From Peteryoungia ipomoeae (GTDB taxonomy: Bacteria; Pseudomonadota; Alphaproteobacteria; Rhizobiales; Rhizobiaceae), in NCBI RefSeq assembly GCF_004912165.1, contig NZ_STGV01000001.1:558001-622000 (forward strand): a stretch of DNA of 64,000 bases, read 5' to 3'. This document shows, one piece after another, positions 53,013-61,749 of the stretch. The position numbers and the translations under genes are program-made. Position 1 is the first letter of the stretch, and each line of letters begins with the position of its first letter. A model generated the notes under the pieces. That model was not told where the DNA came from and made no database searches. It was given only the letters and a program-made list of their open reading frames with translations.

Positions 53013-53684
53013 TCAATTCAGATTGCGCATTGCCTCGCGCTTGGCCTTGGCGATTTCACGCAGCGCATTGGCGAGTTCTTCCGGCGGCTGGGCGCCCGAG
53101 ACGGCGTATTGCTGATCGAAGATGAAGAAGGGCACGCCGTTGACGCCCATCTGCTTGGCGGCCTCGACTTCCGCCAGCACGTGGTCGACATCCGCATCGC
53201 CTGAAAGCAGCGATTCGATGACTGCCCGCGACAGACCGGCCTCGGCGGCGATATCGAGAAGAACTGTCTGGTCGCCGATATTGCGGCCCTGCTCGAAATT
53301 GGCCTTGAACAGAAGGTCGACGACTTTGGTCTGTGCTTCGCGGCTTTCCTGGCCGGCCCAATGGATCAAGCGGTGGGCATCAAGCGTGTTCGGCCCGACT
53401 TTGATCGCGTCGAAATCGAAATAGATGCCGACTTCGGCGCCAAGCTGGCGCAGATGCGCGTGGGCGCGATCCATCTGCTCCTTGCCGCCGAGCTTCTTTG
53501 CCAACTCGACCTGATGCTCGACACCTTCCGGCGGGTAATCCGGATTGAGCTGGTAGGGGCGCCAGTTGACGTCGATGCCGATTTCGTCCTGCACTTCGGC
53601 AATGGCAAGATCAAGCCGGGCCTTGCCGAGATAGCACCAGGGGCAAACGACGTCGGAGACGAGGTCGATGGTGATTCGGTCCAT
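53013..53684 (-). CDS. DsbA family oxidoreductase (FrnE-like)
   Basis: This 223-aa protein has a CPWC active site near residue 13 (SDVVCPWCYLG) and the 2-hydroxychromene-2-carboxylate isomerase/FrnE-type DsbA fold (NTLDAHRLIHWA, GVNGVPFFIFDQQYAVSGAQ with the cis-Pro). There is no signal peptide, so it is cytoplasmic. Family members act in thiol redox chemistry. Start chosen at 53684 by homology. Confidence 0.92.
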   Translation of the reverse strand: MDRITIDLVSDVVCPWCYLGKARLDLAIAEVQDEIGIDVNWRPYQLNPDYPPEGVEHQVELAKKLGGKEQMDRAHAHLRQLGAEVGIYFDFDAIKVGPNTLDAHRLIHWAGQESREAQTKVVDLLFKANFEQGRNIGDQTVLLDIAAEAGLSRAVIESLLSGDADVDHVLAEVEAAKQMGVNGVPFFIFDQQYAVSGAQPPEELANALREIAKAKREAMRNLN

Positions 53685-53779
53685 GGGTATTCCTCTTCTG
53701 CTGCAACGAAACCGTTGCTGTCTCTCCAGACTCGTGTGCCCGGAACCGCGGCTCACACCGTCAGCGGTCGCCTTAGCCG

Positions 53780-55585
53780 CTATTGGACGCGCGCGTCAAA
53801 CCATGTGGGGCGCTGGTAGCCGTAAAGCGGCTGTTTGTCCGGCCTGCCAATATGTTTCCAGCGGGCGACCCACTGTTCTCCAATATGATAAAGCGGCACA
53901 ACATAATGCCCTGCGACAAGCAGACGGTCATAGGCCCTGACGGCTGCTGTGAAATCGTCCGCGCTACGGGCCTGGAGCAGGGCCTCGATCATCCGGTCGA
54001 TGTCCGGATCGGCAACGCCGGCATAGTTGAAGCTGCCGTTTGCGTCGCGGGATTGAGAGCCCCAACGATTGAGTTGCTCGGCGCCCGGCGACAGCGAGGA
54101 CGTATAGGACATGATGACCATATCATAATCGAAGCTGTTGGAGCGCGCCTGATACTGGGCGTCATCAACCGTTCGGATTGCCATGTCGATCCCGATCAGC
54201 TTGAGGCTGCGCTGGAAGGCCAGCGCCATCTTCTCCTGGCCTTCGTTTTTGCTCATGACCTCGAAGCTCAGCGGTCGACCGTCCTTGTCCAGCATCTTGC
54301 CGCCGGAGATCTTGTAGCCGGCTTCACCCAGCAGTTTGACGGCTTTCCCCAATGCTTTCCGGTCGCCGCCGGAGCCGTCGGTGGCGGACTGCGTGTAGGT
54401 GCCAGCGAGAATTTCGGGGGGAAGCCTGTCTTTCGCAGGCCCGAGCAATGCGAGTTCCCGCTCGTCGGCGGCATTGCCATGGGCACCGAGGCTGGAATTT
54501 TGCCAGTAGCTTTGGGTCCGGGTAAAGGCGCTACCGAACAGGGTTTTGTTCAGCCACTCGAAATCGAAGGCGACCGACAGAGCCTCGCGGACTTTCGGAT
54601 CGGCGAAGACAGGACGGCGGGTGTTGAAGACAAATCCCAGCATGCCGGTTGGCAAGCCAGGTTTCACCGTCTCCTTGATCACGTCGCCATTCTGCGCCGC
54701 GGGGAAATCATAGGCGCGTGCCCAATGGGTCGCGTCTCCGTCGGGATAGACGTCGATGGCGCCCTTCTTGAAGGCTTCGAACAGTGTCGCCTCCTGGAGG
54801 AAATAGGTCACGGTAATCTGGTCGTAATTGTCGAAACCCACCTTGGCCGGAATGTCCTTGGCCCAATAATTCGGATCGCGTTCCCAAGTCACCTTGTCAC
54901 CGGGCTTCAGCTCCTTGATCTTGTAAGGGCCGGAACCGACAGGAATGCCGAGACCGCCCTGATCGAATTTCTCCGGATCGATGGCATGTTTGGGCAGGAC
55001 GGGGGTGGCGGTCGCAAAGATCAGCGGCGTTTCGCGGTTGGCCTTGTCGTTGAAGGTGAACTTAACCCCGTGCTCGCCGATCTTTTCCATCTTGTCGACA
55101 CCAGCCAGGCGGCTGCTGAAGGGCGGGCGGCCTTTGTCGCGCAATAGCTCGTAGGTGAAGATGACATCCTCCGGGGTCACGGGCTTGCCATCGCTCCAAC
55201 GCGCGGCGGGATCCAGGTTGAACTGGACATAGGTCCGGTCCTCGTCCCACTCGACCGTTTTGGCAAGGAGACCGTAGAGGCTGAAAGGCTCGTCCGCCGA
55301 TCGGGTCATCAGCGTCTCATAGAGGAGGTTGCCGAATTCGGGGTCCCAGATGCCGCGGGCGCTGGTGCGCATGCCTTTCAAGACGAAAGGATTGACGGCG
55401 TCGAAGGTGCCAACGACACCATAATTGATCGTGCCACCTTTCTTTACTGCTGGGTTCACGTAAGAGAAATGCTGAAAATCGCTGGAGAGGGCCGGTTCGC
55501 CATGCATTGCAATGCCGTGGCGCGGTTGAGCTGCGACAGACGTCGCAAGTGAAAGACACATCAGCGTATAGACGAGGCGACGCAC
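53780..55585 (-). CDS. ABC transporter substrate-binding protein (YejA-like, SBP_bac_5)
   Basis: This 601-aa periplasmic receptor has a signal peptide (LVYTLMCLSLATSVAAQ), then HGIAMHGEPALSSDFQHF and the SBP_bac_5 domain (FNLDPAARWSDGKPVTPEDVIFTYELL; GSGPYKIKELKPGDKVTWERDPNYWAKD). YejA-type receptors bind oligopeptides; related ones take up microcin C-like compounds. No cognate permease genes are adjacent in the window. GTG start with GGAGGAG upstream. Confidence 0.92.
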   Translation of the reverse strand: MRRLVYTLMCLSLATSVAAQPRHGIAMHGEPALSSDFQHFSYVNPAVKKGGTINYGVVGTFDAVNPFVLKGMRTSARGIWDPEFGNLLYETLMTRSADEPFSLYGLLAKTVEWDEDRTYVQFNLDPAARWSDGKPVTPEDVIFTYELLRDKGRPPFSSRLAGVDKMEKIGEHGVKFTFNDKANRETPLIFATATPVLPKHAIDPEKFDQGGLGIPVGSGPYKIKELKPGDKVTWERDPNYWAKDIPAKVGFDNYDQITVTYFLQEATLFEAFKKGAIDVYPDGDATHWARAYDFPAAQNGDVIKETVKPGLPTGMLGFVFNTRRPVFADPKVREALSVAFDFEWLNKTLFGSAFTRTQSYWQNSSLGAHGNAADERELALLGPAKDRLPPEILAGTYTQSATDGSGGDRKALGKAVKLLGEAGYKISGGKMLDKDGRPLSFEVMSKNEGQEKMALAFQRSLKLIGIDMAIRTVDDAQYQARSNSFDYDMVIMSYTSSLSPGAEQLNRWGSQSRDANGSFNYAGVADPDIDRMIEALLQARSADDFTAAVRAYDRLLVAGHYVVPLYHIGEQWVARWKHIGRPDKQPLYGYQRPTWFDARVQ

Positions 55586-55853
55586 CGGGTTCTCCTCCAG
55601 TATGGAATCCTAATTTGCATGCAAGCTAGCATGGCGACCACAAAACCAACACATCGCGGTGAGAATTAGACGCGGTGAATCGATCCCGCAGCAAAGAAAT
55701 GCTGGATATTCCTGCCGCCAGCATGTAACAGGTGCGACGATCGCCAGGTCATGCATTTGCCTTATTTGGGCGACAGGTCACCGGCATGCAGGATCGGTCA
55801 ACGACGCGGCGGACAATGCCGCGCGACAGGGGCTTTCAGGAGACGGAATACCA

Positions 55854-56477
55854 ATGATGTTCAATTTTAAGAATGTAACGCGGACCGCACTGTCTGCACT
55901 GGCTCTCGGCGTCGCGGCAACCTCCGCACCGGTTGCAGTCCAGGCGCAGGAAGCAGCACCAGCCAAGTGGTTCAAGACCTGCTCGAAGCAGGAAGACTCT
56001 GACGTCTGCGTCGTGCAGAACCAGATCGTTGCCGCCAACGGCCAGCTCATCACCGCCGTCGGCCTGATCACGGTCGAGGGCAAGGTGAACCGCAAGCTCT
56101 TGCAGGTGACCGTTCCTTCGGCTCGCCTGATCCCGCCGGGCATCCTGATGCAGATCGACGGCGCGGAAGGCACCAAGGTTGACTACGCTGTCTGCCTGCC
56201 GGATCGCTGCACCGCAGAAATCCCGCTGACCGACGCCATCATCGCCAATCTGAAGAAGGGTCAGGAAGTCGTCTTCACGTCGATCAACTTCCGTCGTGCC
56301 CCCAACCCGATCAAGATTCCGCTGGAAGGGTTCACCAGCGCATTTGACGGTGAAGCGATGACACAGTCTCAGGCTGAAGAGCGTCAGCGCCTGCTTCAGG
56401 AAGCCATGCAGCAGAAGATGGAAGAGCGTAGCAAGGCAATCAACGACGCCCAGAACGCTGCCAAGACAAGCAACTGA
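55854..56477 (+). CDS. ialB: Invasion-associated locus B family protein
   Basis: This 207-aa exported protein has a signal peptide (TALSALALGVAATSAPVAVQAQ) and the IalB domain (KWFKTCSKQEDSDVCVVQN, RLIPPGILMQIDG, VCLPDRCTAEIPLTD) with four conserved cysteines. A helical, Gln/Glu-rich C-terminal tail (about 165-207) is an extension on the domain. IalB is linked to erythrocyte invasion in Bartonella; in rhizobia the role is unknown. Confidence 0.9.
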   Translation: MMFNFKNVTRTALSALALGVAATSAPVAVQAQEAAPAKWFKTCSKQEDSDVCVVQNQIVAANGQLITAVGLITVEGKVNRKLLQVTVPSARLIPPGILMQIDGAEGTKVDYAVCLPDRCTAEIPLTDAIIANLKKGQEVVFTSINFRRAPNPIKIPLEGFTSAFDGEAMTQSQAEERQRLLQEAMQQKMEERSKAINDAQNAAKTSN

Positions 56478-56502
56478 ACCAACTCAGTCTTTGACACGAA
56501 CA

Positions 56503-56536
56503 AAAGCCCGCGCCTGATGGAAGGCGCGGGCTTTTT
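56503..56536. terminator. Bidirectional terminator between ialB and hspQ
   Basis: A perfect 12-bp stem (56503-56514 with 56523-56534) and eight-base loop is followed by T on the plus strand and by TTTT on the minus strand. It serves both convergent genes. Confidence 0.9.
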
Positions 56537-56552
56537 GCTGTCCAGGTGCTGG

Positions 56553-56882
56553 TCAATGGGCGAAGTTCATTTTCGGCTTGTAGTGCCCGCGCGGTTCAAT
56601 CTCGAAGATCTGGTGCACATGCGGATTGCGCAATGGAATGCCGCTGGTATCGGCTTCAAGATTTTGCTCGGAGACATAAGCGACGTATTCCGTTTCCTCG
56701 TTCTCCGCGAGCAAGTGGTAGAAGGGCTGATCCTTGCGAGGCCGGATATCGGCAGGAATTGAGTTCCACCATTCTTCCGTGTTGGAGAATTCCGGATCGA
56801 CGTCGAAAATGACGCCGCGAAACGGAAATGCCTTGTGGCGGACGACGTCACCAATACCGAACTTAGCGTTTCTGTGTTTCAT
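56553..56882 (-). CDS. hspQ: Heat shock protein HspQ
   Basis: This 109-aa protein has the hemimethylated-DNA-binding (YccV-like) domain: KFGIGDVVRHKAFPFRGVIFDVDPEF, DQPFYHLLAENEE, YVSEQNLEAD. In enterobacteria HspQ adapts Lon protease activity. The ATG at 56882 is the most likely start; an ATG nine bases upstream has AAGG directly abutting it, too close to serve as its ribosome site. Confidence 0.92.
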   Translation of the reverse strand: MKHRNAKFGIGDVVRHKAFPFRGVIFDVDPEFSNTEEWWNSIPADIRPRKDQPFYHLLAENEETEYVAYVSEQNLEADTSGIPLRNPHVHQIFEIEPRGHYKPKMNFAH

Positions 56883-57382
56883 GGCTTTCATCCTTTCCCA
56901 AGTTAGGTGGTGAAGTGCCCCCTTGATTTCAAGGGTGGTGCGCTGCTCGGGCCGTGAGGCTGAGGGCGGCGATGTCTCAATTTGCGATGAGTCGATGGCT
57001 TGATAGCCGAGAGAACCCCCATCAGCGCAAGCGCGTGCTATTCTGGGTGGAAATAAAGCGCTAAAACACGTAAATATAAATAGATCGTAATTTAATAAAG
57101 CCCGCATAAATTAGACTTTATATTGTTCAGGATGAAAACTCACAGTCTACTTTGTGTCCTGCATCACAGGCGGAAGGGGTCAACACCGTGTTTTTCCTAG
57201 AACTTCCGGGGGTGTTGCGTTAGTGTCGTGCACATAAATTCGCCAAAATCTGGTGTGTCATTGTGGGTTGCGATCTGCGAGTTAACTCTAAATCAGTAAT
57301 CGCGTGCTAATTTCAGACATGCAAACTTGTGGAGCGCAGAGTACTTCGCTAAGAACACCGCAATTAACAAGGGGTAAAGTAG
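56883..57382. other. AT-rich gap upstream of the coiled-coil/TAXI locus
   Basis: I find no convincing gene in these 500 bp. The stretch from about 57060 to 57380 is clearly richer in A and T than the rest of the window. It must hold the promoter of the plus-strand locus that follows and the hspQ promoter. Confidence 0.5.
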
Positions 57383-58276
57383 TTGCGTACTCGTTGGGAA
57401 GAAGACTCTGTCGTGGCACAGGGCCATCATCGTAAATTTTCTATACTGCCGCTTGCTTTGGGCATGGCGGTGCCGGTTGCTTTCATCGCGGGAGCTGCCA
57501 TCACGAGCTACATCAGCATGGAGCCGGAGAAGCCGGCCCAATCTGAGGTTGCGTCTGCCGGGCAGGGTTCGTCGGACACCAGCGGTCTCTTGTGGACGCT
57601 TGATGAGCAGAAGCGCTGTGCAGTCGAAGTTGAGGCTGCGCGGACTGATCTGACCTCGCTTAGGCAGCAGGTCGAGACGCTGCAGTCGCAGATCATCGTT
57701 GCGACCCGCGAGAAGGAGGAGGCTGACCGCAAGGTGGCGTCCGCTCTTGCAGGTAAGGCTGCCGCGGAGGCCGAGGCTGCTCGCGCCATGACTGCTGCTG
57801 CGACCGAGATGTCCGATCGTCTGGCGTCGGCTTCTGCTGCTCCATCTGGTGGCAGCGCTGTCAGTGCGCTGGCTGAAGACAAGTCCACTCGCACGCCTGC
57901 GCTTGAGTCGATTTCCGGTAGTGTCGCTGAAACTGAGGCGCAATCGAATTCGGCTGGTGGCGTGACGGGCACCAGTGTCTCTGAGCCGCAGCCGAACAGT
58001 TCCTTCTCGGGCATGACGGCAGCTGTCACCGAAACGCCGCCGGAGCTTGCTTCTTCGGCTGGTCGCGCGCTGACGCCTCGCTCTGCATTGGCGGTCTCGG
58101 ATGTGCTTGGCAAGGCCCCTGGTCTCTCCGGTTTGAGCGAGACGTCGAGATCTGATCTGGAAGCCCGCCTGGTGCGCGGGGAGTGCGTTTCAAGCAGTCT
58201 TGCCAGCGCGTTTAATAACCACGTTCCTGTCGTTCCGTTGCGTGACCTCATTCGCAACCTAGACAGCGACTGCTGA
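57383..58276 (+). CDS. Membrane-anchored coiled-coil protein of the TAXI locus
   Basis: I do not recognise a named family. The 297-aa protein has one membrane helix (residues about 20-45; ILPLALGMAVPVAFIAGAAI), so most of it is probably periplasmic. Residues about 72-135 form an Ala/Glu/Gln coiled coil, 140-240 are Ser/Ala-rich and low in complexity, and the last 50 residues are more ordered with Cys in RGECVSSS and as the final residue. Cys79 lies at the start of the coil. The start is TTG, with AAGGGG upstream. It ends 18 bp before the first TAXI gene, so they are probably cotranscribed. Confidence 0.75.
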   Translation: MRTRWEEDSVVAQGHHRKFSILPLALGMAVPVAFIAGAAITSYISMEPEKPAQSEVASAGQGSSDTSGLLWTLDEQKRCAVEVEAARTDLTSLRQQVETLQSQIIVATREKEEADRKVASALAGKAAAEAEAARAMTAAATEMSDRLASASAAPSGGSAVSALAEDKSTRTPALESISGSVAETEAQSNSAGGVTGTSVSEPQPNSSFSGMTAAVTETPPELASSAGRALTPRSALAVSDVLGKAPGLSGLSETSRSDLEARLVRGECVSSSLASAFNNHVPVVPLRDLIRNLDSDC

Positions 58277-58294
58277 TCCATAAGGGAGATAGAC

Positions 58295-59323
58295 TTGAAC
58301 ATCCGTCGCGCTATCGTTTTGATGTCGGCGCTGTGCACGGCCGCGTTGACTGCTGGGCCGGCTCAATCGCTCGAGCAGAACCTGATGTCGATGTACAAGG
58401 GCACGACGCATTTTGCGATTGCTCAAGACATCCTCGGCGTAAGCCGCAAATGTGGCGTCCCTTTGAATGTTGTTGAATCGAAGGGATCTCTTGAAAATTT
58501 TTATGGCGTGCGTAACCGTACCAACACACAGTATGGTCTCGTGAGCGCCGACCTTTTGGACTACCTGAAAGGCTATCAGTCTCAGGATAAAGAGGTTCAG
58601 GCCAGCGTTCAGGGCATGCGCATCATGCTGCCGCTGTACGATACCGAAATCCACGTCATCGCGTCCAAGGATATCCGCTCGTTGCAGGATCTGAATGGCA
58701 GGCGTATCGGCGTTGGCAACAAGGAAAGCGCGGCGAACCTCACGTCGCAGCTGATCTTTGATATTCTTGGCATTCGCCCGGCAGAACGGGTGAACCAGTC
58801 GCTGGACGACATGATCGAATTGCTGCGGCAGGGCGAGCTCGATGCTTTCATGCACGTGGCTGGCGCGCCCAACCCCGCAATTGCCGACGGGCGGCTTGAC
58901 GATCGTTTTCACATTGTCCCGATCGAGGATGAACTGCTGAAGGCGAGCTACAAGCCGATCGTGATGCCGGCGGGAACTTACTCGTTCCAAAAGACCGATG
59001 TGCCGATCGTCTCGCAGAAGACCGTCTTGATGACCTATGAATACGGCAGCCGCAAGAATGCCTATTACAAGGAGGCCTGCAACGCCGTCGCGACGATGAC
59101 CCGTGTGCTCGTCGACAATCTGGATGATCTGAAGAAGAACGGTCACCCGAAGTGGAAGGATGTCGATCTGACGGAGATCCCGCCGGGTTGGGAAATCGGC
59201 GACTGCGTCAAGATGGGTCTGCAGCCCGATTTCAAGGTCGAGTGTGAGGCGGCGCCGGCTGCGCAGGCCGACAGTTTCAACCAGGACTATCTGGATTTGC
59301 TCAAGCTTCATCTGAAGAATTGA
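58295..59323 (+). CDS. TAXI-family periplasmic solute-binding protein, copy 1
   Basis: This 342-aa protein has a signal peptide (AIVLMSALCTAALTAGPAQS) and the TAXI/NMT1-like fold (GTTHFAIAQDILGV, VVESKGSLENFYGVRNRTNTQ, GRRIGVGNKESAANLTSQ). Four cysteines (KCGV, EACNAV, GDCVKMG, VECEA) are shared with both paralogues downstream, which suggests two disulfides. TAXI proteins normally feed TRAP transporters, often with glutamate or 2-oxoglutarate, but no DctQ/DctM-type gene is present here. TTG start with AAGGGAGA upstream. Confidence 0.85.
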   Translation: MNIRRAIVLMSALCTAALTAGPAQSLEQNLMSMYKGTTHFAIAQDILGVSRKCGVPLNVVESKGSLENFYGVRNRTNTQYGLVSADLLDYLKGYQSQDKEVQASVQGMRIMLPLYDTEIHVIASKDIRSLQDLNGRRIGVGNKESAANLTSQLIFDILGIRPAERVNQSLDDMIELLRQGELDAFMHVAGAPNPAIADGRLDDRFHIVPIEDELLKASYKPIVMPAGTYSFQKTDVPIVSQKTVLMTYEYGSRKNAYYKEACNAVATMTRVLVDNLDDLKKNGHPKWKDVDLTEIPPGWEIGDCVKMGLQPDFKVECEAAPAAQADSFNQDYLDLLKLHLKN

Positions 59324-59328
59324 ATGAC

Positions 59329-59362
59329 AACACCGGCCCCAAAAGGTCGGTGTTTTCTTTTT
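59329..59362 (+). terminator. Intrinsic terminator between TAXI copies 1 and 2
   Basis: A 10-bp stem with one G-U pair (59329-59338 with 59345-59354) is followed by TTTTCTTTTT. It would separate the coiled-coil/TAXI-1 transcript from TAXI-2 and TAXI-3, at least partly. Confidence 0.85.
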
Positions 59363-59453
59363 ATTCATGCTTCACGATTTGACTGTGCAAACCTCCCGAG
59401 GAAAGCCCTACCTCGGGAGCCCGAAAGACTTAGAAAAGGGCAAGGGGATTACT

Positions 59454-60479
59454 ATGTTTCATCAGATTTTGAAGAGGATAGCGCTCGTCGCAGCCAGTCT
59501 TTTCGCTGCCAATATCGCAATGGCCGACTCTTTCGAGCGCAACATCATGACTGGGGGCCCAACGGGAACCTACATTCAATTCGGTCGCGATATTGCCGCC
59601 TTGGGAAAGACCTGCGGTCTCAACCTCAATGTCGTCGAGAGCGCCGGCTCGCTGGAAAACTTCAGCGCCTTGCGAAATCGGCGCAATACGCAGTTTGGTA
59701 TCGTCCAAAGCGATGTCCTGGAATATCTGAAGACTTACGAGGCGCATGACGCCCAAATCCAGCAGGCTGTCCGCGGCGTCCGCATCATGTTCCCGCTTTA
59801 CAATGAAGAGATCCATATTCTTGCACGTCGCGACATTGCCGATATCAGGGATCTGGCCGGCCGACGCGTTGCGATCGGGAAGGTGGATAGCGGCACTTAT
59901 CTCACCGCCAGCCTGATGCTCGACATTCTCGGGATCAAGGATGCGCAGCGCCTGGAATATACCCAGGATCAGGCTTTGCCATTGCTCGAGCAGGGGGAGA
60001 TCGACGCATTCTTCTATGTCGCAGGTGCGCCCGCTTCGCTTTTTGTCAAAAACAACATCGATGCGTCACGCTTCCACTTGCTGCCGATCCGCGATGAAGC
60101 GTTGATGCGGACCTATACGCCAACGACCATTCCAGCCGGCACCTACAGTTTCCAAAACGAGCCGGTCTCACTGGTGTCGGTGAAAGCGGTGTTGATGACG
60201 TTCGAATACGAGCCGGGCAAGAACGCCTATCATCGCGAAAGCTGCCGATCCGTCTCAGACTTCAGCCGCCTTATCCTTGATGGCCTTGAGCGCCTCCAGG
60301 GTGATGGCCATCCCAAGTGGAAGCAGGTGAACCTGACAGCCGTTCCACCTGGCTGGCGCGTTGGCGCCTGTGTGCGGCAGGGTCTGGAGTCCGACTACAA
60401 GCCCACGTGTGTTGCTGCCCCGGTTTCCAGCAACAACGAACAATATCTCGATCTCTTGAAGCAGAGATTGAAACCCTAA
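59454..60479 (+). CDS. TAXI-family periplasmic solute-binding protein, copy 2
   Basis: This 341-aa protein has a signal peptide (LVAASLFAANIAMA) and the same domain as its neighbours (GTYIQFGRDIAALGKTCGL, VVESAGSLENFSALRNRRNTQ). The helix after the domain core (KNAYHRESCRSV) and GWRVGACVRQGL carry the shared cysteines. It is the most divergent copy: the ligand-loop region reads AGAPASLFVKNNIDAS instead of the DGRLD type. AAGGGG precedes the ATG at 59454. It lies behind a terminator and so may have its own promoter in the 130-bp gap. Confidence 0.85.
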   Translation: MFHQILKRIALVAASLFAANIAMADSFERNIMTGGPTGTYIQFGRDIAALGKTCGLNLNVVESAGSLENFSALRNRRNTQFGIVQSDVLEYLKTYEAHDAQIQQAVRGVRIMFPLYNEEIHILARRDIADIRDLAGRRVAIGKVDSGTYLTASLMLDILGIKDAQRLEYTQDQALPLLEQGEIDAFFYVAGAPASLFVKNNIDASRFHLLPIRDEALMRTYTPTTIPAGTYSFQNEPVSLVSVKAVLMTFEYEPGKNAYHRESCRSVSDFSRLILDGLERLQGDGHPKWKQVNLTAVPPGWRVGACVRQGLESDYKPTCVAAPVSSNNEQYLDLLKQRLKP

Positions 60480-60504
60480 ACGCCTTGAAGGGGAGGAGTA
60501 CCCT

Positions 60505-61545
60505 GTGAGACTGCCTAGAATTTCTGCATTGACGTTGACGTTGTGGGCCGCAGCGGGCGGCTTCACAGGGGCCGCTCCCGCAATTGCTGCGGATTACAAT
60601 ATCATGGCCAGCAAGCCCGGCGGCACGCATTGGCCATTCGCAGAGGACATTGCCCGTATCGGGAAGCGATGCGGACTCGACCTGAACCTGGTCGAGTCCG
60701 GCGGGTCGCTGGAGAATTTCTTCGGAGTTCGCAACCGTCCGAACACCCAGTTCGGCATCGTCGCGGCTGACGTTCTGAACTACATGAATTCCTACAAGAG
60801 CGAGAATGCCGACGTCCAGGCGGCGGTGCGCGGCATGCGTATCATGCTGCCCCTCTACGACGCGGAGGTGCAGATTGTCGCTCGCTCGGGTATCAGAACG
60901 CTGGCGGACCTCTCGGGTCTGCGTGTTGGCGTTGGACCGCAAGATAGCGCTGCCAATCTCACCGGACAGTTGATTTTCGACATTCTGGGAGTGAAGGGCG
61001 TCGAACTGGTCAAGGGGTCCAACGATGAGATGATCGATTTCCTGCGCGACGGCAAGCTCGATGCGCTGGTGCGCGTCGCGGGTGCTCCGGTGGATGCACT
61101 TGCCGACGGACGATTGGACCAACGCTTTCATCTGGTTCCGATCACTGAAGAAATACTGCGCTCGACTTACAAGGAAACCACGCTGCAGGCGGGTCTCTAC
61201 ACATTCCAACCGGAAGCCGTACAAACGGTTGCGGTTAAGACTGTTCTTATGACCTATGAATATGGCGCCAAAAAGAATGCCTATTCCGAAAAGGCCTGCA
61301 AGGCGGTTGCGGACTTTACCAGGCTTGTGGTCGACAACATCGACGAGCTTCGGCGGACCGGTCACCCGAAATGGAAAGACATTGACCTGACCGAAATCCC
61401 GCAAGGGTGGACGATCGGTGATTGCGTTCGCAAGGGGCTTGATCCGGCCTATACCGTTGAGTGCAAACCGTCCGCTGTCGAGAATGTGCAGAGTGACGCA
61501 AACAAGGATTATCTCAACCTCCTTCGCGCCCACATGAAGCAATAG
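60505..61545 (+). CDS. TAXI-family periplasmic solute-binding protein, copy 3
   Basis: This 346-aa protein has a signal peptide (LTLTLWAAAGGFTGAAPAIA) and is closest to copy 1 (GGTHWPFAEDIARIGKRCGL, DSAANLTGQLIFDILGVKG, VAGAPVDALADGRLDQRFHLVPI). Both end in the same GHPKWKDxDLTEIPxGW segment. The four family cysteines are kept. GTG start with GGAGGAG upstream, 25 bp after copy 2, so copies 2 and 3 share a transcript. Confidence 0.85.
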   Translation: MRLPRISALTLTLWAAAGGFTGAAPAIAADYNIMASKPGGTHWPFAEDIARIGKRCGLDLNLVESGGSLENFFGVRNRPNTQFGIVAADVLNYMNSYKSENADVQAAVRGMRIMLPLYDAEVQIVARSGIRTLADLSGLRVGVGPQDSAANLTGQLIFDILGVKGVELVKGSNDEMIDFLRDGKLDALVRVAGAPVDALADGRLDQRFHLVPITEEILRSTYKETTLQAGLYTFQPEAVQTVAVKTVLMTYEYGAKKNAYSEKACKAVADFTRLVVDNIDELRRTGHPKWKDIDLTEIPQGWTIGDCVRKGLDPAYTVECKPSAVENVQSDANKDYLNLLRAHMKQ

Positions 61546-61622
61546 TTGCCGCCCATTGCGCCTTTCCAGCCGAGCTGGGATCGTTTCGGCTGGACCTTTG
61601 GCTTGCCATTGTCACCATAATG

Positions 61623-61656
61623 AAAACCGGCAGATCGAGCTCCTGCCGGTTTTTTT
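61623..61656 (+). terminator. Terminator of the TAXI locus
   Basis: An 11-bp stem (61623-61633 with 61643-61653) and a T run to 61656 close the plus-strand unit. Confidence 0.9.
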
Positions 61657-61700
61657 CGATCTCTCAGCCGGGTCTCTGCCTTGCCAAAGATGCCTGAGAC

Positions 61701-61729
61701 AAAAAAAGGGAGCGCCAAGCGCTCCCTTT
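61701..61729 (-). terminator. Terminator of glnA
   Basis: An 11-bp stem (61705-61715 with 61719-61729) with loop CAA is followed by seven T on the minus strand, 20 bp after the glnA stop. Confidence 0.9.
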
Positions 61730-61749
61730 CTGCATCCTAGCATGGTTTC

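Noticed and set aside
56892..57107. N-terminal extension of hspQ to 57107
   Set aside because: The extension is low in conservation signals and includes the AT-rich promoter zone; the HspQ domain starts at the ATG at 56882.
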